Source of the DNA: Bacteroidota bacterium
Lineage (GTDB): Bacteria; Bacteroidota; Bacteroidia; B-17B0; Aurantibacillaceae
Direction: 5' to 3'
DNA length: 53,371 nucleotides
Assembly: GCA_013298715.1 (NCBI GenBank)
Contig: JAAFIQ010000022.1
Span: 1-53,371, forward strand
How positions within the stretch are numbered: position 1 is the stretch's first letter; each line of letters starts with the position of its first letter. Position numbers and translations under genes: made by a program. The notes below the pieces were generated by a model. It was not told where the DNA came from. It worked only from the letters and a program-made list of their open reading frames with translations, and did no database searches. Below are positions 46,085 through 53,371 of the stretch, piece by piece.

Positions 46085-48052
46085 ATGTGGCTAAAAAATA
46101 AAATAAGTTTCTTCTCTTTTTTAATTATTATTCTGTTGTTTTCTGCGTTAGAAGCTCAAGAAAATAATCCTAATTCTTTAAATAAAAAGTTAAACTATTG
46201 GCAAAACAAATCAGGTACGGAAGCCGATACAAATCTTTATTCGCTATTTTATAAATACGGAATGTATTATCAAAACGAAAATCCTGATTCTGCAATTCTA
46301 ATGTTAAACCAAAGTATTATTAAGGCTAAAAGCTTAAACAATAAATTAAAAGAATTAGAAAGTACACGCCAAGTTGCCTGGTGCTACTATGTTAAGGAAG
46401 ATTATCCAAAAGCACTTAGTATTTATAGTAATGTAATTGAGCAGGTTGATAATCTCACATTATCAGATAACGAAGCTAACTCCTACTTAAAACTAAAAGC
46501 CGGATGCTTAGGTAACTCAGGTATAATTTTTATGCTACAAAGTAATTATGCAAAAGCATTAGATTACTATTTTAATGCTCTAGAGTTACACGAAAAAGTT
46601 GGATACAAAAAAGGACAAGCCTCTACCCTTGGCAACATTGGTTTAATTTATAAAGAGCAAGCAAATTACGAAAAGGCTTACTATTATTACTCCAAATCTT
46701 TGCAAATTGATGTTGAAATTGCTGATAAAAGAGGGCAAGCGTATAATCTTGGGAACATAGCTGATTTTTATGAACGAAAAGGTAATTATAAATTAGCCTT
46801 AAAAAATTACATGCAAGTATTATCCATAAGCAAAAGTTTAGGCGATAAAACAGGTGAGGCAATTGCCTTGGGAAATATTGGCGTTGTTTATAAAGCCGAC
46901 GAGAATTTTCCGGAAGCATTATCCTATCTTGAAAACGCTCTGAAATTAAATGAAACACTTGATAATAAAAGCTATCAAGCAATTAATCTTAACAATATTG
47001 GAGATATTTACATTAAACTTAAAAAATTTGAGCTTGCCAACACCTACCTTAATAAGGCCATTGAGGTTGATAAATTCCTTGAGGCACAAAGCGGACTTAA
47101 AGATGATTATTTTTTATTGCATGAACTTTACCTTGCTAAAGCTAATCCTGATGAAGCACTTAAAGCCTACAAACAACATATATTGTACAGAGATAGTGTA
47201 GAGAGTTCTGAAAATGAGCGCGCCTCTGTGCAAAAAGAAATGCAATACGAATTCAATAAAAAAGAAGTATTAACTAAAGCCGAACAAGAAAAAAAAGACC
47301 TACGCCAACGTGGTATTCGTAATTTTATTATTGTTGGACTAGTTATGGCGTTAATTTTTTTAGTAATGGTATTTAGACAACGTAACAACATAAAAAAAGA
47401 AAAAGAACGAAGCGAAGAATTGCTCCTTAATATTTTACCGCACGAAGTTGCAGAAGAACTAAAACAAAACGGTGAAGCTGAGGCTAAACAACATAACAAT
47501 GTAAGTGTTTTGTTTACAGATTTTAAAGGATTTACACAACTATCAGAAAAATTGAGTGCAAAAGAATTAATTGCCGAACTAAACCATTGCTTTATGGCCT
47601 TTGACAAAATAATTAGTAATTATGGTATAGAAAAAATAAAAACAATAGGCGATGCATATATGGCTGTAAGTGGGTTACCAATTGCTAATGAGCAACATGC
47701 AGAAAATCTTGTGAAGGCAGCTTTTGAAATTAGAGATTTTATGACCAAGTATAAGCAAGAAAGAATTAAACAAAACAAAACTTTTTTTGAAATTCGGTTG
47801 GGGATTCACAGTGGCGATGTAGTTGCCGGAATAGTAGGTATTAAAAAATTTGCTTACGATGTATGGGGCGATACCGTAAATACTGCTGCCCGCATGGAAA
47901 GTAGCGGCGAAGTTGGTAAGGTAAACATAAGTGAGGCAACCTACCAATTGGTGAAAAATAATTTTAATTGCGAGTTTAGAGGCTCAGTAGAAGCTAAAGG
48001 AAAAGGAAAAATGAATATGTATTTTGTTGAAAAAATTGAAATGATTTCTTAA
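46085..48052 (+). CDS. Class III adenylyl cyclase with TPR sensor and membrane anchor (copy 2)
   Basis: Encodes 655 residues from the ATG at 46085, which starts a clean signal sequence (MWLKNKISFFSFLIIILLF); a TTG at 46043 would add 14 residues. TPRs occupy ~70-380, one transmembrane helix precedes LLLNILPHEVAEELKQNG, and the cyclase domain follows with D479, D523 and D592 as metal and ATP-specificity residues. The catalytic half is almost the same as in copy 1 (e.g. KFAYDVWGDTVNTAARMESS), whereas the TPR halves differ strongly, so the two probably sense different things. It is 16 bases upstream of the YitT-family gene. Confidence 0.88.
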   Translation: MWLKNKISFFSFLIIILLFSALEAQENNPNSLNKKLNYWQNKSGTEADTNLYSLFYKYGMYYQNENPDSAILMLNQSIIKAKSLNNKLKELESTRQVAWCYYVKEDYPKALSIYSNVIEQVDNLTLSDNEANSYLKLKAGCLGNSGIIFMLQSNYAKALDYYFNALELHEKVGYKKGQASTLGNIGLIYKEQANYEKAYYYYSKSLQIDVEIADKRGQAYNLGNIADFYERKGNYKLALKNYMQVLSISKSLGDKTGEAIALGNIGVVYKADENFPEALSYLENALKLNETLDNKSYQAINLNNIGDIYIKLKKFELANTYLNKAIEVDKFLEAQSGLKDDYFLLHELYLAKANPDEALKAYKQHILYRDSVESSENERASVQKEMQYEFNKKEVLTKAEQEKKDLRQRGIRNFIIVGLVMALIFLVMVFRQRNNIKKEKERSEELLLNILPHEVAEELKQNGEAEAKQHNNVSVLFTDFKGFTQLSEKLSAKELIAELNHCFMAFDKIISNYGIEKIKTIGDAYMAVSGLPIANEQHAENLVKAAFEIRDFMTKYKQERIKQNKTFFEIRLGIHSGDVVAGIVGIKKFAYDVWGDTVNTAARMESSGEVGKVNISEATYQLVKNNFNCEFRGSVEAKGKGKMNMYFVEKIEMIS

Positions 48053-48068
48053 ATTGCCGCTTTAAACT

Positions 48069-48956
48069 ATGAATGGATTAACTAATAAACTTGATTGGAA
48101 ATTAATACTTGCCCCACAAAACATAATTTACAATGTGTTGGGGGTACTATGTGCTATATTTGCAATGAAAGGTTTTATGATTCCTAATGCTTTTCTTGAT
48201 GGTGGCGTTACAGGAATATCCATTCTATTGCATGAGATATACCACATCAATATTTCCGTTTTGGTGTTGGTATTAAACATTGGTTTTGTTTACTTAGGCT
48301 ATAAATATATTGGCAAAACGTTTGCGTTTCAAACCAGTATTGCAGTTATATTATTAGCTTTTGGATTATTGTACGTTGAAATTCCGGTAATGACACACGA
48401 TAAATTACTTATTGCCCTTTTTGGTGGTTTTTTTATTGGAATTGGAATGGGTTTGGTTATTCGCAGCGGAGGAGTAATAGATGGCTTTGAAATTATTGCC
48501 GTATTTACAACAAAAAAAATTGGCATTACAATCAGCGAAATTATTATGTTATTTAATACTGTTATTTTTTTAGTAGCAGCATATAAATTCGGAATTGAAA
48601 CTGCAATGTATTCTATTATTACTTATTTTACAGCTACCAAAATGTGCGATTACGTTTCTGACGGAATTGAAGAATACATAGCACTTACCATTATTGCGCC
48701 AGATAGCAATCGTATTAAAGAATTAATTGTAAACGAATTCAAAAAAGGAATATCCGTTTATAAAGGAGAACGCGGATACTTGCCAGGTTCATTCGATGTA
48801 AAAGTAGATTGCGATATAATTGTTACAATTATTACTCGGTTAGAATTACTGCGTATTAAAGATGCAATTTATGAAATAGAACCTAAGGCTTTTATGTACG
48901 TTCAAAGCGTAAAAGAGGCCAGAGGTGGCGTAATTAAACACAAAAATAAACACTAA
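48069..48956 (+). CDS. YitT-family membrane protein
   Basis: Encodes 295 residues. Five to six transmembrane helices (~20-190) include the YitT pattern GFMIPNAFLDGGVTGISILL and GMGLVIRSGGVIDGFEIIA, and the C-terminal ~90 residues are a DUF2179-type soluble domain (KGISVYKGERGYLPG). Members of the family are inner-membrane proteins of poorly known function. It lies in a tight run after the cyclases and 13 bases before the universal stress gene. Confidence 0.88.
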   Translation: MNGLTNKLDWKLILAPQNIIYNVLGVLCAIFAMKGFMIPNAFLDGGVTGISILLHEIYHINISVLVLVLNIGFVYLGYKYIGKTFAFQTSIAVILLAFGLLYVEIPVMTHDKLLIALFGGFFIGIGMGLVIRSGGVIDGFEIIAVFTTKKIGITISEIIMLFNTVIFLVAAYKFGIETAMYSIITYFTATKMCDYVSDGIEEYIALTIIAPDSNRIKELIVNEFKKGISVYKGERGYLPGSFDVKVDCDIIVTIITRLELLRIKDAIYEIEPKAFMYVQSVKEARGGVIKHKNKH

Positions 48957-48969
48957 ATTATAATAAATT

Positions 48970-49857
48970 ATGACTGAATTCAACCCTTCAAAAATTTTAA
49001 TTCCAACAGACTTTAGCGAGATATCACTATTAGCAATTAAACACGGCGGTTTTTTAGCAAAAGAAACAAATGAGGAATTAATTTTGTTACATGTCCATCA
49101 TGATCCAAATATTATTCAAAGTATCTTTTCTACAAGCGACACATTAAAACAAAAAGAGTTAGCTCAAACTATTGATAAGGAAATGGAAAAAATAAATACC
49201 ATTCTGTTTTCTAATTTTGGAATAACCGCCAAAACAATCGTAAAATATGGGAACCCCAAAAAGGAAATAATTAACGTTGCTAAAGAAGTTAACGCAACTT
49301 TAATTATTATGGGAACCCATGGCTATGGCAGGTTAGAAGAAATAGTAATTGGAAGTAACACACTAAAAGTTATTACAAATGCTCCTTGCCCTATAATGGC
49401 AATTAGTCATCCAGCGCACAAACTAGGCTTTTCTAATATTGTATTACCTATTGATACAAGTATGCATGCCAGACAAAAAGTTCAGTTTGCAATACAGTTT
49501 GCTAAAAAATTTAATGCAACAATTCACGCATTGGCATTGCTTACCAGTTCTGAATCGCACCATGAGCCTAGTTTGAAAGTAATGCTGAATCAAGTAAAAA
49601 AATATGCAGCAGAAAGTAATGTAAAAGTTGTAACCGAAGTTAAAACTAATGTTGTAAACAGAGCACAGGCAACTATAGACTATGTAATAAAAATAGAATC
49701 AGAACTAATAGTTATAACATCAGATCAAGATGCAGAAATTAGTCAAATTTATTTAGGCCCTTACAAACAACAAATTTTACATTTAAGCCCTGTTCCTGTA
49801 ATTACAATACAACCTAAAAATGTAAGCGCCACATCCATGGTTATGTTTGGCACTTAA
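48970..49857 (+). CDS. Universal stress protein, two Usp domains
   Basis: Encodes 295 residues. Domain 1 (~1-145) has ILIPTDFSEISLLAIKHGG and a full ATP-binding motif GTHGYGRLEEIVIGS (G-2x-G-9x-GS). Domain 2 (~155-295) repeats the fold (IVLPIDTSMHARQKV) but its motif is degenerate (TSDQDAEISQIYLG). Two-domain Usp proteins act as ATP-binding stress regulators. The next gene begins just after its stop; the cyclase-YitT-Usp-HD order suggests joint control. Confidence 0.9.
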   Translation: MTEFNPSKILIPTDFSEISLLAIKHGGFLAKETNEELILLHVHHDPNIIQSIFSTSDTLKQKELAQTIDKEMEKINTILFSNFGITAKTIVKYGNPKKEIINVAKEVNATLIIMGTHGYGRLEEIVIGSNTLKVITNAPCPIMAISHPAHKLGFSNIVLPIDTSMHARQKVQFAIQFAKKFNATIHALALLTSSESHHEPSLKVMLNQVKKYAAESNVKVVTEVKTNVVNRAQATIDYVIKIESELIVITSDQDAEISQIYLGPYKQQILHLSPVPVITIQPKNVSATSMVMFGT

Positions 49858-49864
49858 TGCTGCT

Positions 49865-50446
49865 ATGAATGAGTTTGAAAAAATAAAAGATAGTGTTATT
49901 CAACTTCTTGAAACAAATCTTCCTAAGAATTTATTCTATCACAATACAGCACATACATTAAGAGTTTTAGAGCATAGCATTGTTATAGCAAACTATGAAA
50001 AAATTCCAAAACACGATCTATTTCTATTAAAGGTAGCTGCCTTGTTTCATGATACAGGATTTATTTCAACATATCTTGAACATGAAACCATAAGTTGTGA
50101 AATAGCGGAAAATGAACTAAATAATTGTAATTTTTCATACCAAGATATTTTAATTGTAAAGGGATTAATAATGGCAACAAAGCTCCCACAATCTCCAAAA
50201 ACTAAATTAGAAATGATTTTGGCCGATGCCGATTTGGAATATCTAGGAACTGATTTATTTAGTGAAATTGGAGTAAGTTTATACAGAGAACTAAAAGAAA
50301 GAAATGATAGGTTAACCTTAGATGAATGGAACACTATTCAAATCAAATTCTTATCCAACCATAGCTATTTTACAACTTATTGCAAATTATATAGAGAAGA
50401 AGTTAAAGCAAAAAATCTAAAAATTTTGAGGGAAAAAACGTTGTAA
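49865..50446 (+). CDS. HD-domain metal-dependent phosphohydrolase
   Basis: Encodes 193 residues from the ATG at 49865; a TTG at 49847 would overlap the Usp gene. HD-fold metal ligands are H30 (YHNTAHT), H62-D63 (ALFHDTGF), H73 (LEHE) and D121/D123 (ADADLEYLG). Such proteins hydrolyse phosphate esters, including cyclic nucleotides, and in other Bacteroidota HD domains are found with cyclase-related proteins. The position five genes after two adenylyl cyclases makes a phosphodiesterase role plausible but unproven. Confidence 0.82.
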   Translation: MNEFEKIKDSVIQLLETNLPKNLFYHNTAHTLRVLEHSIVIANYEKIPKHDLFLLKVAALFHDTGFISTYLEHETISCEIAENELNNCNFSYQDILIVKGLIMATKLPQSPKTKLEMILADADLEYLGTDLFSEIGVSLYRELKERNDRLTLDEWNTIQIKFLSNHSYFTTYCKLYREEVKAKNLKILREKTL

Positions 50447-50585
50447 AGAATACTGTTTTCGATCCGTTTTGTAAAAAATATACTTTTAAATTTAATATTC
50501 AATATCATCAGCGTTCAAAAAACATCATACTCAAATCATAACAATCAGCGTCATCTGCGTTCAAGAAACGTAAAAACCCACTAAT

Positions 50586-50614
50586 AAAAAAAGACCAACC
50601 ACAGGGTTAGTCTT
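50586..50614 (-). terminator. Rho-independent terminator of rpsT
   Basis: On the minus strand AAGACTAACC and GGTTGGTCTT form a 10-bp stem with one T-G wobble around a CTGT loop, followed by a T run. It lies 22 bases after the rpsT stop. Confidence 0.85.
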
Positions 50615-50635
50615 CATTAAAAAAATAAGTAAATT

Positions 50636-50890
50636 TTATTTTAAAGTAGCTACTTTTTTAGCCAACTTAGATTTTAAGTTACCAGCTTTGTTTTTGTGGA
50701 TAACGCTTTTTTTAGCCAATTTATCTAACATGCTAGATACTTTAGGTAATAAAGCTGAAGCTTCTTTTTTAGATGTTGCAGTGCGTAAAGCTTTTACTGC
50801 GTTACGAGTAGTTTTAGCATAATAACGGTTTTCTACACGTTTAGCATCGTTTGAGCGAATGCGTTTGATTGATGATTTATGATTTGCCAT
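50636..50890 (-). CDS. rpsT: 30S ribosomal protein S20
   Basis: Encodes 84 residues, the usual size. [28 protein letters not shown] is the S20 N-terminal signature, and the basic helical remainder ends [12 protein letters not shown]20 binds 16S rRNA helices in the small subunit. A matching promoter lies upstream and a strong terminator downstream, so it is a single-gene unit. Confidence 0.97.
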   Translation of the reverse strand: MANHKSSIKRIRSNDAKRVENRYYAKTTRNAVKALRTATSKKEASALLPKVSSMLDKLAKKSVIHKNKAGNLKSKLAKKVATLK

Positions 50891-50926
50891 TGTATTAAAT
50901 TCTTGTTAACCCAAAATTCGGGGATG

Positions 50927-50956
50927 CAAATATACAAAAAAATATTAATTCGCAAA
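50927..50956 (-). promoter_or_regulatory. Bacteroidota-type promoter for rpsT
   Basis: On the minus strand TTTG (50953-50956) and a perfect TATATTTG (50927-50934) are separated by 18 bases, matching the TTTG/TAnnTTTG consensus. The start codon is about 30 bases downstream of the expected transcription start. Confidence 0.65.
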
Positions 50957-51008
50957 TGTTAAAAACAAATTATTTAGTTTTTAATTGGAAATCTTATTTT
51001 TGTTCAAA

Positions 51009-52097
51009 ATGCGTTTAAATTTAATAATATTCTTCATTTTAGTGCTAAATAATTGCTTTTTTGGACAAAATACCGAAAAACCGGAAAAAAATCTAGTTCC
51101 GAATGGGAGTTTTGAAAATTACCGTAAAAAATCGAATAGCATAAAAAGTGCCATTCCTTGGAAACAAATAGCTTCAGTTGATTTTTACCAAAACCCACTT
51201 TCTAATGATACTACCATTCAAAAAGGCGCATATGATGGTTATTGCTATGCTGGCTTGCGTTTTCAAAAAAAATACAAAGAGTTTTTACAAGTTAAATTAG
51301 TAGAATCGCTGCACAGAGGCACCATTTACGAATTTAGCATGAAAGTAAAATTGGCTTTTTGGAGCAATGCCGTTTTAAAATCAATGGGAATTTTGTTTAG
51401 CAAAGCAGGATACACCAAACAAGGAGACGCTGTAAAATCAAACATGATAGATACGCTGAGTAAAAAAGATGGTTTGTTTAAAGCTTTTCAATGGTTTGAA
51501 GTGAAAGGATATTACAAAGCCGATGGTGGTGAAAAATATTTAACCATAGGTAATTTTGCTGCGGTGGTAAAAAAAGATATGCAACGTATGAATTTATGGA
51601 AATTAGGTTTTAAAGAATCGTACTATTTTATCGACGATGTAAAATTGGTTAAATTTAAAGGACAAGAAGAAAAAGTAGAAGTTGAAATTGTTGGTCCAAA
51701 TTTACGTGACCCTCAAGCCGATTCTACGTTGCAAGTAAAGAGCGATATAAAGGTTGGAGAAAAAGTGGCATTAAAAAATATTTTCTTTGATAACGGAAAA
51801 TATTATTTGCTTCCTGAATCAAACATAGAGCTCAATAAACTGGCGTTGTATTTAATTAAGAACCCAAACATTTCTATACAAATAAATGGCCATAGCGATA
51901 ATAGCGGATTAAAATTTAAAAACCAAAAAATTAGCGAACTGCGTGCTCGCGAAGTGTTTGAATATTTAATTAATAAAGGCGTACAAAATAAAATGTTGTT
52001 TAAAGGCTTCGGTAGCGAACAACCTGTTGCCCCAAACACAACAGATGAGGGCAAAGCAAAAAACAGGCGTGTGGAGTTTGAGATTTTGAAGGTGTGA
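51009..52097 (+). CDS. Exported OmpA-domain protein with N-terminal beta-sandwich
   Basis: Encodes 362 residues from the ATG at 51009 (MRLNLIIFFILVLNNCFFGQ, signal peptide); a TTG start eight codons upstream is less likely. Residues ~25-215 resemble a carbohydrate-binding type jelly roll (NLVPNGSFENY, AYDGYCYAGLRF, YYFIDDVKLVKFKG). The C-terminal OmpA domain (~260-362) has NIFFDNGKYYLLPES, INGHSDNSG and QKISELRAREVFEYL with the peptidoglycan-binding Asp and Arg. It probably binds peptidoglycan and an extracellular or periplasmic ligand. It is divergent from rpsT. Confidence 0.8.
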   Translation: MRLNLIIFFILVLNNCFFGQNTEKPEKNLVPNGSFENYRKKSNSIKSAIPWKQIASVDFYQNPLSNDTTIQKGAYDGYCYAGLRFQKKYKEFLQVKLVESLHRGTIYEFSMKVKLAFWSNAVLKSMGILFSKAGYTKQGDAVKSNMIDTLSKKDGLFKAFQWFEVKGYYKADGGEKYLTIGNFAAVVKKDMQRMNLWKLGFKESYYFIDDVKLVKFKGQEEKVEVEIVGPNLRDPQADSTLQVKSDIKVGEKVALKNIFFDNGKYYLLPESNIELNKLALYLIKNPNISIQINGHSDNSGLKFKNQKISELRAREVFEYLINKGVQNKMLFKGFGSEQPVAPNTTDEGKAKNRRVEFEILKV

Positions 52098-52120
52098 ATT
52101 ATTACTTAATCACCCTAAAT

Positions 52121-53110
52121 CTAAAACAAAGTCTCAATCCCCTCAATTTCTTTCTGATTAAAAAGTTTACAGCCAAATTTAGTTTTCCAATGTTGACCCA
52201 AATACTCTTGCTCTGTTTGCCCTGGTGTTGGTATTAAAATTAAATTACTTAAATCAAATTTTGCAGCATGTAAATCCATAAGGGTACTGTAACCGCTACG
52301 GCAAATTATTGTTTTACTTTTCTCAATCAATTCGTTTAATTCATTTGTTGTTATAAGATTGTAGCTAGTAATATTTTTAGCGGATTGAAAATGCGTTTCG
52401 CTACCTCTCACCAAAACAACAGATAAATTAGAATTAGAAAATTTTTCTATTAATTTTTTTTCTAGAATACTGCGTTGAGGTTCTACACCACTTAATAAAA
52501 TTAAAACATCAATTGTTTTTTGTGTTTGTTTATTAATTGGCAATAATCTGCTTAATGGACCTAGGTAATGTTTTTTTGTGAGCCATAAATTGCCTTTACT
52601 TATTGTGCCAGCAAGATTTTCAGTTTCATTATCCAACACCCAAACGTTATCAAATTGATTTAAGTAATCGCAATTTATTTTTGTGGCTATATTTTTAAAT
52701 AGTGGCGATTGAATAGTTAACTGATGCGTAATAATAATGCTGGTTACATCTTTATTTCTAAATCCAAAACGGTTATCGCTTATTATTAAATCAAATTTAT
52801 GTTGTGCAATTAATTTTTCTAATTCTTTATTTTCTTGTTTAATTGTTTTTTTAATTTTAAAGTATTGCATTAAAATTTTTAACCAAACTGGTAGCGTTTT
52901 TGAATAGCTAATGTTATAGCTACAAACATCAACTGTAGTTGTTGTTGGTAATTCTGCAAGAATAAATTTTTTAATGCTTGGGGTAACTGCTACTGTAACT
53001 TTATTTTTTTTTTGTAATTCAATTATTAAAGGCACACAACGGGCAGCATGTCCAAGCCCCCAATCGAGTGGCGCAACAATAATGTTTTTATTTGAATAAT
53101 TAAACTCCAT
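52121..53110 (-). CDS. GT-B type glycosyltransferase (MurG/UGT-like)
   Basis: Encodes 329 residues. The N-terminus IIVAPLDWGLGHAARCVPLI has the glycine-rich G-x-GH loop of GT-B enzymes that act like MurG. Late motifs are VRGSETHF, IICRSGYSTLMDL and ILIPTPGQTEQEYLG, which match the donor-binding domain. The sugar and acceptor are not known. It lies downstream of gyrB on the same strand, separated by a hairpin terminator, and ends 23 bases from the OmpA-domain gene in convergent orientation. Confidence 0.78.
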   Translation of the reverse strand: MEFNYSNKNIIVAPLDWGLGHAARCVPLIIELQKKNKVTVAVTPSIKKFILAELPTTTTVDVCSYNISYSKTLPVWLKILMQYFKIKKTIKQENKELEKLIAQHKFDLIISDNRFGFRNKDVTSIIITHQLTIQSPLFKNIATKINCDYLNQFDNVWVLDNETENLAGTISKGNLWLTKKHYLGPLSRLLPINKQTQKTIDVLILLSGVEPQRSILEKKLIEKFSNSNLSVVLVRGSETHFQSAKNITSYNLITTNELNELIEKSKTIICRSGYSTLMDLHAAKFDLSNLILIPTPGQTEQEYLGQHWKTKFGCKLFNQKEIEGIETLF

Positions 53111-53138
53111 AAAAAAAGCATCTAAAAAGATGCTTTTT
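53111..53138. terminator. Rho-independent terminator after gyrB
   Basis: AGCATCT (53117-53123) and AGATGCT (53128-53134) form a 7-bp stem extended by A/T pairs, with A and T tracts on the two sides, so it can act in both directions. It lies just after the gyrB stop and directly upstream of the glycosyltransferase start. Confidence 0.8.
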
Positions 53139-53148
53139 AATTGTTTTG

Positions 53149-53371
53149 TTACGCGTCAACTTTTGCGTACTTGGCATTTTTCTCAATAAAATCTCTGCGT
53201 GGTGGCACTTCATCGCCCATTAGCATACTAAAAATTCTATCGGCTTCAGCAGCGCTATCAATCGTTACTTGGCGTAATGTTCTGTGTTCAGGATTTAATG
53301 TAGTTTCCCATAATTGTTCTGCGTTCATCTCACCCAAACCTTTGTAACGTTGTACGTTTACTGAGTCTGAT
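53149..53371 (-). CDS. gyrB: DNA gyrase subunit B, C-terminal end (partial)
   Basis: The minus-strand frame is open from the right edge of the window to a TAA at 53149-53151, giving 73 residues. [20 protein letters not shown] and [20 protein letters not shown] are the well-conserved GyrB ending (TOPRIM-distal tail). ParE has a similar C-terminus, but the [14 protein letters not shown] ending favours GyrB. The rest of the gene lies beyond the window. Confidence 0.92.
   Translation of the reverse strand, partial: SDSVNVQRYKGLGEMNAEQLWETTLNPEHRTLRQVTIDSAAEADRIFSMLMGDEVPPRRDFIEKNAKYAKVDA

Noticed and set aside
44136-50446. A Pycsar/CBASS-type anti-phage system
   Set aside because: The cyclases are membrane class III enzymes with TPR sensors, and no effector, capping gene or phage-defence partner is visible.
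50505-50570. Two similar short stretches with GCGTTCAAaAAAC, possible CRISPR repeats
   Set aside because: Only two imperfect copies about 43 bases apart and no cas genes; at most a scrap of a dispersed intergenic repeat.

Overview
The window is an AT-rich, gene-dense piece of chromosome from a member of the Bacteroidota, probably a gliding or surface-motile lineage near the Flavobacteriales/Sphingobacteriales. The lineage signs are GldC, a PorP/SprF-type outer-membrane protein, a 3152-residue protein with SprB-like repeats and a type B gliding-motility C-terminal domain, the alternative GlmU family, a eukaryotic-type citrate synthase, TAnnTTTG promoter boxes, a lack of strong Shine-Dalgarno sites and loose lipoboxes. 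No stretch longer than 300 bases is without a gene; the largest gaps are about 170-190 bases.

Layout. 1-4201: the end of an outer-membrane-type protein, a small lipoprotein, then gldC, an OmpA-family envelope protein and a FolK-deoxynucleoside kinase fusion on the minus strand. 4323-8965: sppA, an EamA transporter, asd and a Fic protein. 9151-9337: tRNA-Arg(UCU) with its own promoter and terminator. 9368-14597: an overlapping plus-strand operon (GT2 glycosyltransferase, MtfA-like peptidase, aminopeptidase P, alpha/beta hydrolase). 14767-18479: minus-strand genes for a lipoprotein, a MORN-like lipoprotein, a UbiA-like membrane protein and RlmB. 18555-25872: plus-strand housekeeping genes (Nfu-type Fe-S protein, MetF, phosphoglycerate mutase, HAD protein, methionine aminopeptidase, EEP protein, alternative GlmU) ending in a SCO-like protein without its copper ligands. 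26005-37014: a lipoprotein, then sprF-like and the giant adhesin, which are translationally coupled. 37142-43962: Nudix hydrolase, PGI/PMI, LipB, a TonB-receptor-like protein, FolB and citrate synthase. 44136-50446: two tandem membrane class III adenylyl cyclases with TPRs, then YitT, a two-domain universal stress protein and an HD phosphohydrolase. 50586-53371: rpsT with promoter and terminator, an OmpA-domain protein, a GT-B glycosyltransferase and the 3' end of gyrB.

How the genes may work together. GldC, the giant adhesin and its SprF-like partner belong to type IX secretion and gliding. The giant protein is the most unusual locus. I count about 33 SprB-like repeats. In 26 of them an extra cysteine pair is present, in 7 it is absent, and the two cysteines always come or go together, which predicts a second disulfide per repeat. 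The cyclase-to-HD run looks like a cyclic-nucleotide and stress signalling neighbourhood, though no effector is proven. The rest is mostly core metabolism: folate and one-carbon (FolK, FolB, MetF), lipoate, UDP-GlcNAc, glycolysis and the TCA cycle.
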